Shown here piece by piece: positions 8,252 to 15,279 of a stretch of DNA of 21,380 nt; position 1 is the stretch's first letter; every line of letters starts with the position of its first letter. This stretch comes from Chloroflexota bacterium (GTDB lineage Bacteria; Chloroflexota; Dehalococcoidia; UBA6926; JACQUM01). The translations under genes were made by a program, and so were the position numbers. The notes beneath the pieces were generated by a model. That model did no database searches. It was not told where the DNA came from and saw only the letters and a program-made list of their open reading frames with translations. The stretch lies in assembly GCA_016210295.1 (NCBI GenBank), contig JACQUM010000039.1, forward strand, positions 1 to 21,380, given 5' to 3'.

Positions 8252-8260
8252 TGCTATAAT
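8252..8260 (+). promoter_or_regulatory. Putative extended -10 (TGCTATAAT) for the rightward oxidoreductase gene
   Basis: TGCTATAAT is a perfect extended -10 element. It is followed by TTGGAGGAAT (8271-8280) and then by a repeat element at 8285-8443 before the gene start at 8489. The -35 is weak, as is common for extended -10 promoters. Confidence 0.5.
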
Positions 8261-8284
8261 CCAGTCCTCTTTGGAGGAATCCCT

Positions 8285-8443
8285 TAACAGGGTGCTGAAA
8301 AAGGGGAGTCCAGTCCGCCGTAGGCGGATGGGGGGTGTCCCCCAGATACGTTTCCCACCCCCTTCCTGGCCAGGCATGCCCTGAGCCAGCCGAAGGGAAG
8401 GGGGTGGGGGGATGGTCGAAAGGGGTTTTTCATCAGCCTGTTA
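8285..8443 (+). mobile_element. MITE-like element, copy 1 (about 159 bp, imperfect terminal inverted repeats)
   Basis: The left end (TAACAGGGTGCTGAAAAA) and the reverse complement of the right end (TAACAGGCTGATGAAAAA) match at 16 of 18 positions and are flanked by TA. The interior holds an AGTCCAGTCC block, small GC hairpins, CCCCCAGATAC and AGCCGAAGGGAAGGGGG. It has no coding potential. A second copy of the same design lies at 16830-17009 and a partial inverted copy near 9680-9841. The ends resemble those of IS elements with CTGAAAAA termini, but I cannot name the parent transposon. Confidence 0.7.
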
Positions 8444-8488
8444 GACCCGCGCGTGGATTTTGCGGACGTTCGTTGAAAGGAGAGCCGG

Positions 8489-9517
8489 ATGAAGACTGCG
8501 CGGATCCACTCCTACGGGGGGCCGGAGGTCCTGACTTATGAGGGGGCCCCCGAGCCCGTCGCCGGTCCAGGGGAGGTCGTCGTTGAGCTTCGCGGAGCCT
8601 CGGTCAACCGCCTGGACCTGCGACTCCGCGCCGGGCAGACCCGTTTCCAGCTCTCCTTCCCGTGGACTCTTGGGTTGGACGGCGCCGGGGTGGTCGTGGA
8701 GGTGGGGCCTGGAGCGACGGGAGTGGAGGTCGGTGCCGAGGTGGTGGTGGCCGCGGGCATCTCCTGTGGTCGCTGCTATGCGTGTCTCACTGGTCACGAC
8801 AACCTCTGCTCTGCCTTCGGCCTCGTGGGCATCGTCCGGCCGGGGACCTATGCCGAGCGCGTGGCCGTCCCTGCCGCCAACGTGGCACCCAAGCCCGCCG
8901 CCCTCTCTTTCCACGAGGCTGCAGCCTTTCCCCTGGTCTTCACGACTGCTTGGCAGATGCTCTCGACCGTCGCCCGCCTCCGAGAGGGAGAGACGGTCCT
9001 GGTGCAGGCGGCGGGCAGCGGCGTTGGAAGCTCTGCCATCCAGGTCGCAAGGCTCCTGGGCGGGAGGGTGCTCGCCACAGCGGGGAGCGACGAGAAGCTG
9101 GCCAAGGCCCGAGAGTTGGGAGCGGAGGCGACGGTCAACTACTCTTGGGAAGACTTCGTCGAGGCGGCGCGTCGTTTCAGCGATGGGCGAGGGGTGGACG
9201 TGGTCATCGAGAACGTGGGCGGAGAGGTCCTGGCTCGGAGCCTGGAGGCCCTGCGCCCCGGCGGGAGGCTGGTCACCTGCGGGACCACGGCGGGAGCGAC
9301 GGCCCCGATCGATTACCGTGCCTTTTATACCCGTCAGCTTTCCATGACGGGCGTCTATGTGGGTCGCAAGGCCGATCTGCTGGAGGCGCTGGCGCAGGCG
9401 GCCTTGGGCCACCTGCGCCCGGTCGTCCATCGGGCATTCCCGCTTCGGGAAGCGGCGGAGGCCCATCGATTGTTGGAGAGCCGGACACAATTCGGGAAGC
9501 TGGTCTTGGTGCCGTAG
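8489..9517 (+). CDS. Zinc-type alcohol dehydrogenase / quinone oxidoreductase (copy 2)
   Basis: A 342-residue medium-chain dehydrogenase/reductase, paralogous to the gene at 5491-6522. It starts at ATG 8489 after GAAAGGAGA. Visible features are TLGLDGAGVVVEVG, the structural-zinc cysteines CGRCYACLTGHDNLC, the NAD(P)-binding loop AAGSGVGSSAIQ, GRGVDVVIENVGG and the C-terminal LLESRTQFGKLVL. It should reduce quinones, enones or aldehydes with NAD(P)H in the cytosol; the substrate is unknown. It is transcribed divergently from the DUF2203-pdxA run and stands alone on its strand, with a MITE-like insertion between promoter and gene. Confidence 0.9.
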   Translation: MKTARIHSYGGPEVLTYEGAPEPVAGPGEVVVELRGASVNRLDLRLRAGQTRFQLSFPWTLGLDGAGVVVEVGPGATGVEVGAEVVVAAGISCGRCYACLTGHDNLCSAFGLVGIVRPGTYAERVAVPAANVAPKPAALSFHEAAAFPLVFTTAWQMLSTVARLREGETVLVQAAGSGVGSSAIQVARLLGGRVLATAGSDEKLAKARELGAEATVNYSWEDFVEAARRFSDGRGVDVVIENVGGEVLARSLEALRPGGRLVTCGTTAGATAPIDYRAFYTRQLSMTGVYVGRKADLLEALAQAALGHLRPVVHRAFPLREAAEAHRLLESRTQFGKLVLVP

Positions 9518-9640
9518 ACAGGTTTCGGAGGCTCTCCGACAGAGGTGTTTCTGCCCGGTGTTCTGGGGGGTCTGGGCCTTGCACAGGAAGATATCTGCGA
9601 GACGCCCGCCGCAGGCGAATCGGAGGGAAGCCCTCACCCT

Positions 9641-9677
9641 CTTCTTCCCCCTCTCCCTCAGGGAGAGGGGGAAGAAG
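9641..9677. terminator. 18-bp perfect inverted repeat, possible terminator
   Basis: Arms 9641-9658 and 9660-9677 are exact reverse complements (purine/pyrimidine-rich, CTTCTTCCCCC...) with a single central base, so the real loop would be about 3-5 nt. It lies 124 nt after the oxidoreductase stop and has no T-tract. It could act as a terminator or mRNA-stability hairpin, or simply be part of a repeat family. Confidence 0.4.
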
Positions 9678-9679
9678 AA

Positions 9680-9841
9680 AGAAGAACTGGGGGACACCCC
9701 CAGGCCCCCGGCAAGGGGCTCTGCCCCTAGCACCCCGTGCCGGGGGATGAAGTCCCTTTCCGCGCAGGAGAGGGGGAAGGGATAAAAGAACTGGAGACAC
9801 CCCCATCCCGCCTCGTCGGGATTGGACTCCCCCGTTTTAGG
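9680..9841 (-). mobile_element. MITE-like element, partial inverted copy 3
   Basis: Read on the minus strand from 9841, the sequence runs CTAAAACGGGGGAGTCCAAT, then CGGGATGGGGGTGTCTCCAG, matching the left part of copies 1 and 2 (CTGAAAAGGGGAGTCCAGTC and GGATGGGGGTAACCCCCAG). The terminal CAGGCTG part of the end is missing and the interior differs, so it is degraded or rearranged. The left boundary is approximate. Confidence 0.5.
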
Positions 9842-10082
9842 TAGCCGGGGCGTCTGGATTTTCATTCCGTTCATCGGGCAAATGGCGGCTGGCTTTAAAG
9901 GAACCGGCTCCGCATTCATAGGCGGCTTCTATGGAGGAGATAGAGAAAATTGCCCTTGTCTTATATCTCAAGCCCATTATCATAGTTGAAAGACTTGCCC
10001 CATCGCCTGCACCGAGCTCCGCGTGGCCGCGCGATGAGGGGTGGCCTGAACGAGGTTCAAAGGTCGGCGAGGAGGTCCGAAA

Positions 10083-11654
10083 ATGCAGCAGGGCATCCAG
10101 GTTCTCGGCAAAGTGGCGCCCAACGCGGCCCACATCTTGAGCCCCGAGGCCCTGTCTTTCGTGGCCGACCTTGCCCGGGAGTTCGAGCCGACCCGACGGG
10201 CCCTCATGCAGGCGCGAGTGACCCGACAGGCCGAGATCGACGCCGGCCGTCCCCTCGACTTCCTCTCGGATACCCGGGGCATCCGGCAGAAGGAGTGGAA
10301 GGTGGCCCCGGCCCCGAAGGACCTGCGGGACCGGCGAGTGGAGATCACCGGCCCCTCCTCCGACCGCCGGATGGTCATCAACGCCCTCAACTCCGGCGCC
10401 CAGGTCTACATGACCGATTTTGAGGACGCCATCTCCCCGGGGTGGAGCCAGATCATCGAGGGACAGGTGAACCTGTGGGACGCCGCCCGGCGCGCCATTG
10501 CGGTGAAGACGCCGGAGCGGGAGTACCGTCTCAACGACCAGACCGCGACCCTGGCCGTCCGTCCCCGAGGGCTCCATCTGCTGGAGCGGCACGTCCTGGT
10601 GGATAGCCACCCCATCGCGGGGAGCCTCTTCGATTTCGGCATCTACTTTTTCCACAACGCTCGCGCCCTCCTGGATCGGGGCACCGGCCCTTATTTTTAT
10701 CTTCCCAAGATGCAGTCCCACCTGGAGGCCCGCCTCTGGAACGACGTGTTCAACTTCGCCCAGGACCGGCTGGGGGTCCCCCGAGGCACCATCCGGGCCA
10801 CGGTGCTCATCGAGCACATCCTGACCATCTTCGAGATGGAGGAGGTCCTCTACGAGCTGCGCGACCACATGGGCGGGCTGAACCTGGGCCGCTGGGACTA
10901 CATCTTCGGCTACATCAAGACGTTCAATCGCCACCCGTGGGCGGTCCTCCCCGACCGGGCCCAGGTCACCATGACCACCCAGTTCCTCCGCTCCGCTGCG
11001 GAGCTCCTCGTCCACACCTGCCACAAGCGAGGCGCCTTCGCCCTGGGTGGGATGTCGGCCTACATCCCCCGCAGGGACGACCCTCAGGCCAACGAAAAAG
11101 CTTTGGCCCAGGTCCGGGCCGACAAGGAGCGGGAGTCTTCCCAGGGGTACGATGGCGCCTGGGCGGCCCACCCTGGCCTGGTGCCCATGATCTTCGAGGT
11201 CTTTGAGAAAGCCTTCGAGGGGCCCAACCAGCTCCTCCATGTTCCCCCGGTCCACGTGACCGCCGGGGACCTGGTGGCGGTCCCGCAGGGCGAGATCACC
11301 GAAGGGGGGATACGGGGCAACATCAGCGTGGCCCTCCAGTACGTGGACGCCTGGATACAGGGCAGGGGCGCCGTCGCTATCAACGGGCTGATGGAGGACA
11401 CCGCGACCGCCGAGATCGCGCGATCGCAGCTCTGGCAGTGGGTGTGGCAGGGCGCTCGCTCCTCCGACGGGTGGCCCGTGACCCAGGAGCGCTACCTCGA
11501 GCTCCGCTCCGAGGAGGTAGAGAAGCTGATGGAGGCGCGGGGCGCCCAGGGGGTCGGCGCTCTCGACAAGGCGGTGGAGCTTCTCGATAGCCTCGTTCTG
11601 AGCCCAACATACGTGGAGTTCCTCACCATCCCGGGCTATCGGCTTTTGGAATAG
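10083..11654 (+). CDS. aceB: Malate synthase A (glyoxylate shunt)
   Basis: A 523-residue enzyme that condenses glyoxylate with acetyl-CoA to malate. The family signature RDHMGGLNLGRWDY is present near residues 260-273, preceded by the acetyl-CoA/glyoxylate site segments TDFEDAISPGW, PKMQSHLEARLW and ATVLIEHI. The later HPGLVPMIFEVFE and INGLMEDTATAEI blocks are also those of the A-type (about 530 residues) rather than the G-type (about 720). ATG 10083 is preceded by GAGGAGGT. It is followed after 34 nt by isocitrate lyase, so both are likely one transcript. The product is cytosolic. Confidence 0.97.
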   Translation: MQQGIQVLGKVAPNAAHILSPEALSFVADLAREFEPTRRALMQARVTRQAEIDAGRPLDFLSDTRGIRQKEWKVAPAPKDLRDRRVEITGPSSDRRMVINALNSGAQVYMTDFEDAISPGWSQIIEGQVNLWDAARRAIAVKTPEREYRLNDQTATLAVRPRGLHLLERHVLVDSHPIAGSLFDFGIYFFHNARALLDRGTGPYFYLPKMQSHLEARLWNDVFNFAQDRLGVPRGTIRATVLIEHILTIFEMEEVLYELRDHMGGLNLGRWDYIFGYIKTFNRHPWAVLPDRAQVTMTTQFLRSAAELLVHTCHKRGAFALGGMSAYIPRRDDPQANEKALAQVRADKERESSQGYDGAWAAHPGLVPMIFEVFEKAFEGPNQLLHVPPVHVTAGDLVAVPQGEITEGGIRGNISVALQYVDAWIQGRGAVAINGLMEDTATAEIARSQLWQWVWQGARSSDGWPVTQERYLELRSEEVEKLMEARGAQGVGALDKAVELLDSLVLSPTYVEFLTIPGYRLLE

Positions 11655-11688
11655 ACGAAAAGGAAATAAGGAGACAGAGGAGAGGGAG

Positions 11689-12993
11689 ATGAAGAACGGT
11701 CACGGCCGCAACGTCGCGCAACAGGTCAAGGAGCTGGAAGAGCGCTGGGCCAAGGACCCGCGCTGGAAGGGGATCGTGCGCAATTACTCCGCCGCGGAGG
11801 TCGTCAAGCTTCGCGGCACCCTGAAGATCGAATATACGCTGGCAAGGGCAGGGGCGGAGCGGCTCTGGCACCTGCTCAACACCGAGGAGTACGTACCCAC
11901 CTTCGGCGCCATGACCGGAGCCCAGGCGGTGCAGATGGTCAAGGCGGGCCTCCAGGCTATCTACTTGAGTGGCTGGCAGGTGGCGGCGGACGCCAACGTC
12001 GCTGGGCAGACCTACCCCGACCAGAGTCTCTACCCCGCCAACAGCGCTCCCGCCCTCGTGAGGAGGTTGAACAACGCCTTCATGCGGGCCGACCAGGTCC
12101 ACGCCCTGGAGGGCAAGAACGACATCTACTGGTATGCCCCCATCATCGCGGACGCCGAGGCCGGGTTCGGCGCGGCCATCCACGCCTTCGAGCTGATGAG
12201 GGCGATGATCGAGGCGGGGGCGGCGGGGGTCCACTTCGAGGACCAGCTCGCCGCCGAGAAGAAGTGCGGGCACATGGGAGGCAAGGTGGTGGTGCCCACC
12301 TCGCAGTTCATCAACACGCTGAACGCGGCCCGGCTCGCCGCCGACGTCCTGGACGTGCCAACAATCCTGGTCGCCCGGACCGACGCCCTCGACGCCCCGC
12401 TGATGACCAGCGACGTGCATCCAGGCGACCGGCAGTTCCTCACCGGGGAGCGCACCCCGGAAGGCTATTTCGTCGTGAAGGGGGGCATGGAGTCCATCGT
12501 TGCACGAGGCCTCGCCTACGCTCCCTACTCCGACATGCTTTGGTTCGAGACCGCTCGGGCCAACCTGGAGGAGGCACGCGCCTTCGCGGAGGCCATCCAC
12601 GCCCAGTACCCGGGCAAGATGCTCGCCTACAACCTCTCGCCCTCCTTCAACTGGCACCAGAACCTGGACGACGCCACCATCGCCAGGTTCCAGAAGGAGG
12701 TAGCCCGGATGGGGTACAAGTTCCAGTTCATCACCCTGGCCGGCTGGCACATGGTGAACCTCAACGCCTTCGAGCTGGCGAGGGCTTTCCAGAAGGAGGG
12801 CATGCCCGCCTACGTCCGCATCCAGGACGCAGAGTTCGCCCGCGAGAAGGACGGCTACACCGCCGCCAAACACCAGCAGGAGGTCGGCGCGGGGTACTTC
12901 GACCAGGTCCTTCTCACGGTGACCGGGGGCGAGTCCGCCACCACGGCTCTCAAAGGCTCGACGGAGTCCAAGCAGTTCGCCAAGGCGAAGTAA
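11689..12993 (+). CDS. aceA: Isocitrate lyase (glyoxylate shunt)
   Basis: A 434-residue protein that splits isocitrate to glyoxylate and succinate. The catalytic signature KKCGH (residues about 191-195, in AAEKKCGHMGGKVV) with its nucleophilic cysteine is intact. Other landmarks are LSGWQVAADANVAGQTYPDQ, ADAEAGFGA with the metal-binding acidic residues, VHFEDQL, and YNLSPSFNWHQNLDD. The length matches bacterial isocitrate lyases. It has a strong purine-rich ribosome-binding region (GAGGAGAGGGAG) before ATG 11689 and is the second gene of the shunt operon. A long palindromic hairpin follows the stop at 23 nt. Confidence 0.98.
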   Translation: MKNGHGRNVAQQVKELEERWAKDPRWKGIVRNYSAAEVVKLRGTLKIEYTLARAGAERLWHLLNTEEYVPTFGAMTGAQAVQMVKAGLQAIYLSGWQVAADANVAGQTYPDQSLYPANSAPALVRRLNNAFMRADQVHALEGKNDIYWYAPIIADAEAGFGAAIHAFELMRAMIEAGAAGVHFEDQLAAEKKCGHMGGKVVVPTSQFINTLNAARLAADVLDVPTILVARTDALDAPLMTSDVHPGDRQFLTGERTPEGYFVVKGGMESIVARGLAYAPYSDMLWFETARANLEEARAFAEAIHAQYPGKMLAYNLSPSFNWHQNLDDATIARFQKEVARMGYKFQFITLAGWHMVNLNAFELARAFQKEGMPAYVRIQDAEFAREKDGYTAAKHQQEVGAGYFDQVLLTVTGGESATTALKGSTESKQFAKAK

Positions 12994-13015
12994 GGTCTTC
13001 GGGTTTTCGGCAGTT

Positions 13016-13053
13016 CTCTGGGGGCCTTCCCGCGCGCGGGAAGGCCCCCAGAG
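13016..13053. terminator. 38-nt perfect palindrome, bidirectional terminator
   Basis: Arms of 19 nt (beginning CTCTGGGGGCCTTCCCGCG) are perfectly self-complementary. It sits between the convergent stops of isocitrate lyase (12993) and the leftward small gene (13058), where it could terminate both. There is only a short T run (GGTTTC) on the plus side, so termination may rest on the hairpin itself. Confidence 0.75.
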
Positions 13054-13057
13054 GGTT

Positions 13058-13294
13058 TCAGCGTAGACCCCGGCGGCTCTCCTCTTCTTTGCGCCACCGG
13101 TCGAAGGCGGCGACCTCCTCGGGTCCCGCATGGCGCAGCAGGCTCATGAACCGGTTCATGGCCACCTTCATCTCCTGGGAGGGAGGCGCCGTCCCTCTCT
13201 GGCGCAGGTCGTAGATACGGCTTTGGGCCTGGACGAGGTCCTCCAGCGTTGTCCTGCGTGTCTTCGGCGCCTCCTTCTCTTTCTCAGCCGTCAT
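13058..13294 (-). CDS. Small charged protein (78 aa), unknown
   Basis: The preferred start is the ATG at 13294 (MTAEKEKEAPKTRRTTLEDL), which overlaps the TGA of the metallo-beta-lactamase gene as ATGA, a classic coupling arrangement; an upstream start at 13312 would give 84 residues. The product is hydrophilic and probably helical, with LVQAQSRIYDLRQRG and MKVAMNRFMSLLRHAGPEEV. There is no signal peptide, cysteine pair or membrane segment. I do not recognise a family. It ends 5 nt from the terminator palindrome. Confidence 0.65.
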   Translation of the reverse strand: MTAEKEKEAPKTRRTTLEDLVQAQSRIYDLRQRGTAPPSQEMKVAMNRFMSLLRHAGPEEVAAFDRWRKEEESRRGLR

Positions 13295-13968
13295 AGGCCG
13301 CCTCCCGCCCATTCGGAGGGATCGGGCGCCTGCTCGCCGACGAAGGGGTTGTATCGCTTCTCCTGGGCGATGGTGCTGGCGGGGCCATGGCCGGGCAGGA
13401 CCACGGTGTCGTCGGGGAGGGTGAAGAGCTTCTGCTTGATGGAGGCGAGGAGGTCGGGCAGAGAGCCGCCGGGGAAGTCGAAGCGGCCAATGGAGCCCTG
13501 GAAGAGGGTGTCGCCGGTGAGGACGAAGCCGGGGATGTAGAGGCAGGAGGAGCCCGGCGTGTGGCCGGGGGTGCCGATCACCTTCAGGGTGACGCTACCG
13601 ACAGGCAGCTCCTGTCCGTCCTCTAAGTAGGCGTCGGGCGAGGGCGAGGGGTCGAGGCGGAAGACTCCCATGCGCGCCGCCTGCTCCACGAGGCGGGCCA
13701 GCATGGGCTCGTCGTCCCTGTGGATGAGGAGCTTGGCGCCGGTGCTCTTGACGAAAAGGCCATTGTGGAAGACGTGGTCCATGTGGCCGTGGGTGTTGAT
13801 GACGTACCGGGTGGTCAGCTTCTGCCCCGCCAGCCAGAGAAGGACCTCTTCGGAGTCCATGCTGGGGTCCACCACCGCCGCCACCCTCTCCGTCTCGTCG
13901 TAAAGGACGTAGGTGTTGTTGCCCATGGGGCCAACGGTGAAGGTCTTGATGGGCATAGACGACGTCAT
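13291..13968 (-). CDS. Metallo-beta-lactamase fold hydrolase, glyoxalase II-like
   Basis: About 225 residues from the ATG at 13968 (MTSSMPIKTFTVGPMGNN); the ATG at 13956 is an equally reasonable start. The metal-binding motif is INTHGHMDHVFHNG, followed by GTPGHTPGSSCLY (third His), LTGDTLFQGSIGRFDF (bridging Asp) and LPGHGPASTIAQEKRYNPF (last His). The FQGSIGRFDFPGG and ERYNP-like endings are those of the YcbL/GloB-type hydrolases that cleave glutathione or other thioesters; the true substrate in an organism probably lacking glutathione is unclear. The upstream gene's TGA overlaps ATG 13968 and the downstream gene's ATG overlaps its own TGA, so it is in a tight leftward run. No clear Shine-Dalgarno is visible for either start. 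Confidence 0.88.
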   Translation of the reverse strand: MTSSMPIKTFTVGPMGNNTYVLYDETERVAAVVDPSMDSEEVLLWLAGQKLTTRYVINTHGHMDHVFHNGLFVKSTGAKLLIHRDDEPMLARLVEQAARMGVFRLDPSPSPDAYLEDGQELPVGSVTLKVIGTPGHTPGSSCLYIPGFVLTGDTLFQGSIGRFDFPGGSLPDLLASIKQKLFTLPDDTVVLPGHGPASTIAQEKRYNPFVGEQAPDPSEWAGGGL

Positions 13969-14654
13969 GTAATGAAACCCACACGAGAATCTGCGGTGCC
14001 AAGAATGTGCTTGACCCGTGTTCGCCAATCTCCCCGATGGATTATTCGTCTGACGCGATTGGGTTCAACTTGGAGAAGTCGTGCTTTTGTTAGAGAAAAA
14101 AGTTTCTGCCAATCTTCTGACCCGAACAAGACATAGAAAGCGTTTCCGTATAAGAGGCTGTCAGCCACTGTGAAGTTGGGGGAAAGGGCAACGTAGTAGA
14201 CTCGATGTCCTAGGATCTCCTTTCCTCGATACCACAATGTCGGGGTCAAAGAATCAAGGAATTCAATCCTCTCATAGAGCGTTTCACGAATTTCACGGTT
14301 CCTAGCCATCTGTGTTGCCTTCTGATGTAGCGGAAACCTATTTGACCTCCACCAACCTGGAGGTAAGACTTCCCATGAAAGTTGGATAACGTTTGATGCA
14401 GAAACGGGTTCTTCTATCTTTGCTGCTGCGCGAGGGTGGGTTGTTTTGTTGGCACTCTTGACACTTTCAATGGATATCGCAGGGATAAAGAAGCCTATAG
14501 TCTTGCTTCGTCCAGATCGCAGGACGCGTTCTTTTGGCGCGACGTTCAATGTCCTACGGGATGGCCGCGTCCATGCCTTGCGGCCTTTGCCCGTGGGAAG
14601 ATCGCTAGGGGACCTCATTGGTATTCTACGACGACGCTTCGTCATGCGCTTCAC
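13965..14654 (-). CDS. Hypothetical protein (229 aa) in AT-richer patch
   Basis: The start is a GTG at 14654 with GGAGGGG at 7-nt spacing; an ATG three codons on (14645) is the alternative. The N-terminal 45 residues are very basic (KRMTKRRRRIPMR), followed by a segment with IGFFIPAISIESV and NVIQLSWEVLPPGWW, and a better-structured C-terminal half with REIRETLYERIEFLDSL, YRGKEILGHRVYYVALSP and LYGNAFYVLFGSEDWQKLF. I recognise no family. Codon and base use are visibly more AT-rich than its neighbours. Its TGA overlaps the ATG of the hydrolase gene. The good ribosome-binding site and open frame favour a real gene, perhaps acquired by transfer. Confidence 0.6.
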   Translation of the reverse strand: MKRMTKRRRRIPMRSPSDLPTGKGRKAWTRPSRRTLNVAPKERVLRSGRSKTIGFFIPAISIESVKSANKTTHPRAAAKIEEPVSASNVIQLSWEVLPPGWWRSNRFPLHQKATQMARNREIRETLYERIEFLDSLTPTLWYRGKEILGHRVYYVALSPNFTVADSLLYGNAFYVLFGSEDWQKLFSLTKARLLQVEPNRVRRIIHRGDWRTRVKHILGTADSRVGFIT

Positions 14655-14770
14655 AGTGTTCCCCTCCCTTATAGGATAGTCTGGCCTATCATATTTGATA
14701 AGCTAGGCTATCCGGCTTTGCACAGAAACTCCTCTTAGACACCTAATTTCTGCACAAAAACTTGACAAAA

Positions 14771-15013
14771 CTAGCCCCTGAGTGCATCACGTGCGCTCAG
14801 ATAAACGCTGAAAGCTTCCCTCTCCCGTTCTTCGGCTACTTCAAGGTTCTTCCACACGGAATTGTCGGCAATAGGGAAGGCGTGCTGCCTTCCAGGTTTT
14901 ATCGGCCCAACGGTTACGACCTGGGAACGAAGTTCATCCGCTTCCTTTCTCGCTTTTTCCCACGCGGCACGTTTTCTATTTAGCTCAGCAATGAGTTTGT
15001 CTCTAGCAGTCAC
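14771..15013 (-). CDS. Small coiled-coil-like protein (80 aa), unknown
   Basis: A GTG start at 15013 is preceded by AAAGGAGGG at 8-nt spacing, a strong ribosome-binding site. The product is highly charged and helical at both ends (DKLIAELNRKRAAWEKARKE near the start; NLEVAEEREREAFSVYLSAR near the end) with a central loop VVTVGPIKPGRQHAFPI. It may form a helical hairpin or coiled coil. It has no recognisable family. It lies 116 nt upstream of the 229-residue gene on the same strand and shares its AT-richer composition. Confidence 0.6.
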   Translation of the reverse strand: MTARDKLIAELNRKRAAWEKARKEADELRSQVVTVGPIKPGRQHAFPIADNSVWKNLEVAEEREREAFSVYLSARDALRG

Positions 15014-15092
15014 TTGTATGCCCTCCTTTAGACGATTGTCTCAAGGATACCATTGGCCCGTGGAGGGCATGACCCTGCACCCCTTTGTCTTT

Positions 15093-15264
15093 GTTATTCT
15101 GAGTCCTTCCCCGGCAGGACGAAGAATCTACGCATCCATCCTAGGCCCTTCACGGAGTTTACCCTGAACGAGATTCTTCAGTCGCTTCGCTCCTTCAGGA
15201 TGACAGAGCGACGGGCTCAGGGTGACAAGGAAGGCCGCTCATCCTGAGCTTGTCGAAGGATGAG
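15093..15264. repeat. REP-like repeats between divergent or co-directional units
   Basis: GTTATTCTGAG (15093-15103) and CTTCAGGATGAC (15193-15204) are diverged versions of the inverted ends of the element at 2758-2864, with shared inner words (GACGAAGAATCT, GTCGCTTCGCTCC). Directly after it, CTCATCCT (15238-15245) and AGGATGAG (15257-15264) form a separate hairpin around GAGCTTGTCGA. The region 15014-15279 contains no gene. Confidence 0.6.
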
Positions 15265-15279
15265 CGAAATGAGTGGAAC

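Larger units (their letters stand above)
9518..10082. other. 565-nt intergenic region made largely of repeats
   Basis: No convincing gene is present. It holds the long perfect inverted repeat at 9641-9677, a small hairpin CTGGGGG-ACA-CCCCCAG at 9687-9703, a low-complexity Pro/Gly-type GC tract, and an inverted partial MITE copy ending at 9841. From about 9842 to 10082 the sequence is unique and less GC-rich (for example TTGCCCTTGTCTTATATC) and probably contains the promoter and leader of the malate synthase gene; I could not settle on a -35/-10 pair. Confidence 0.6.

Noticed and set aside
8281..8445. CRISPR or tandem repeat in the GC-rich intergenic DNA
   Set aside because: Repeats are dispersed copies with inverted ends; there are no regularly spaced direct repeats.
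11623..13131. 502-residue open frame opposite isocitrate lyase
   Set aside because: It is an antisense shadow of a strongly conserved gene.
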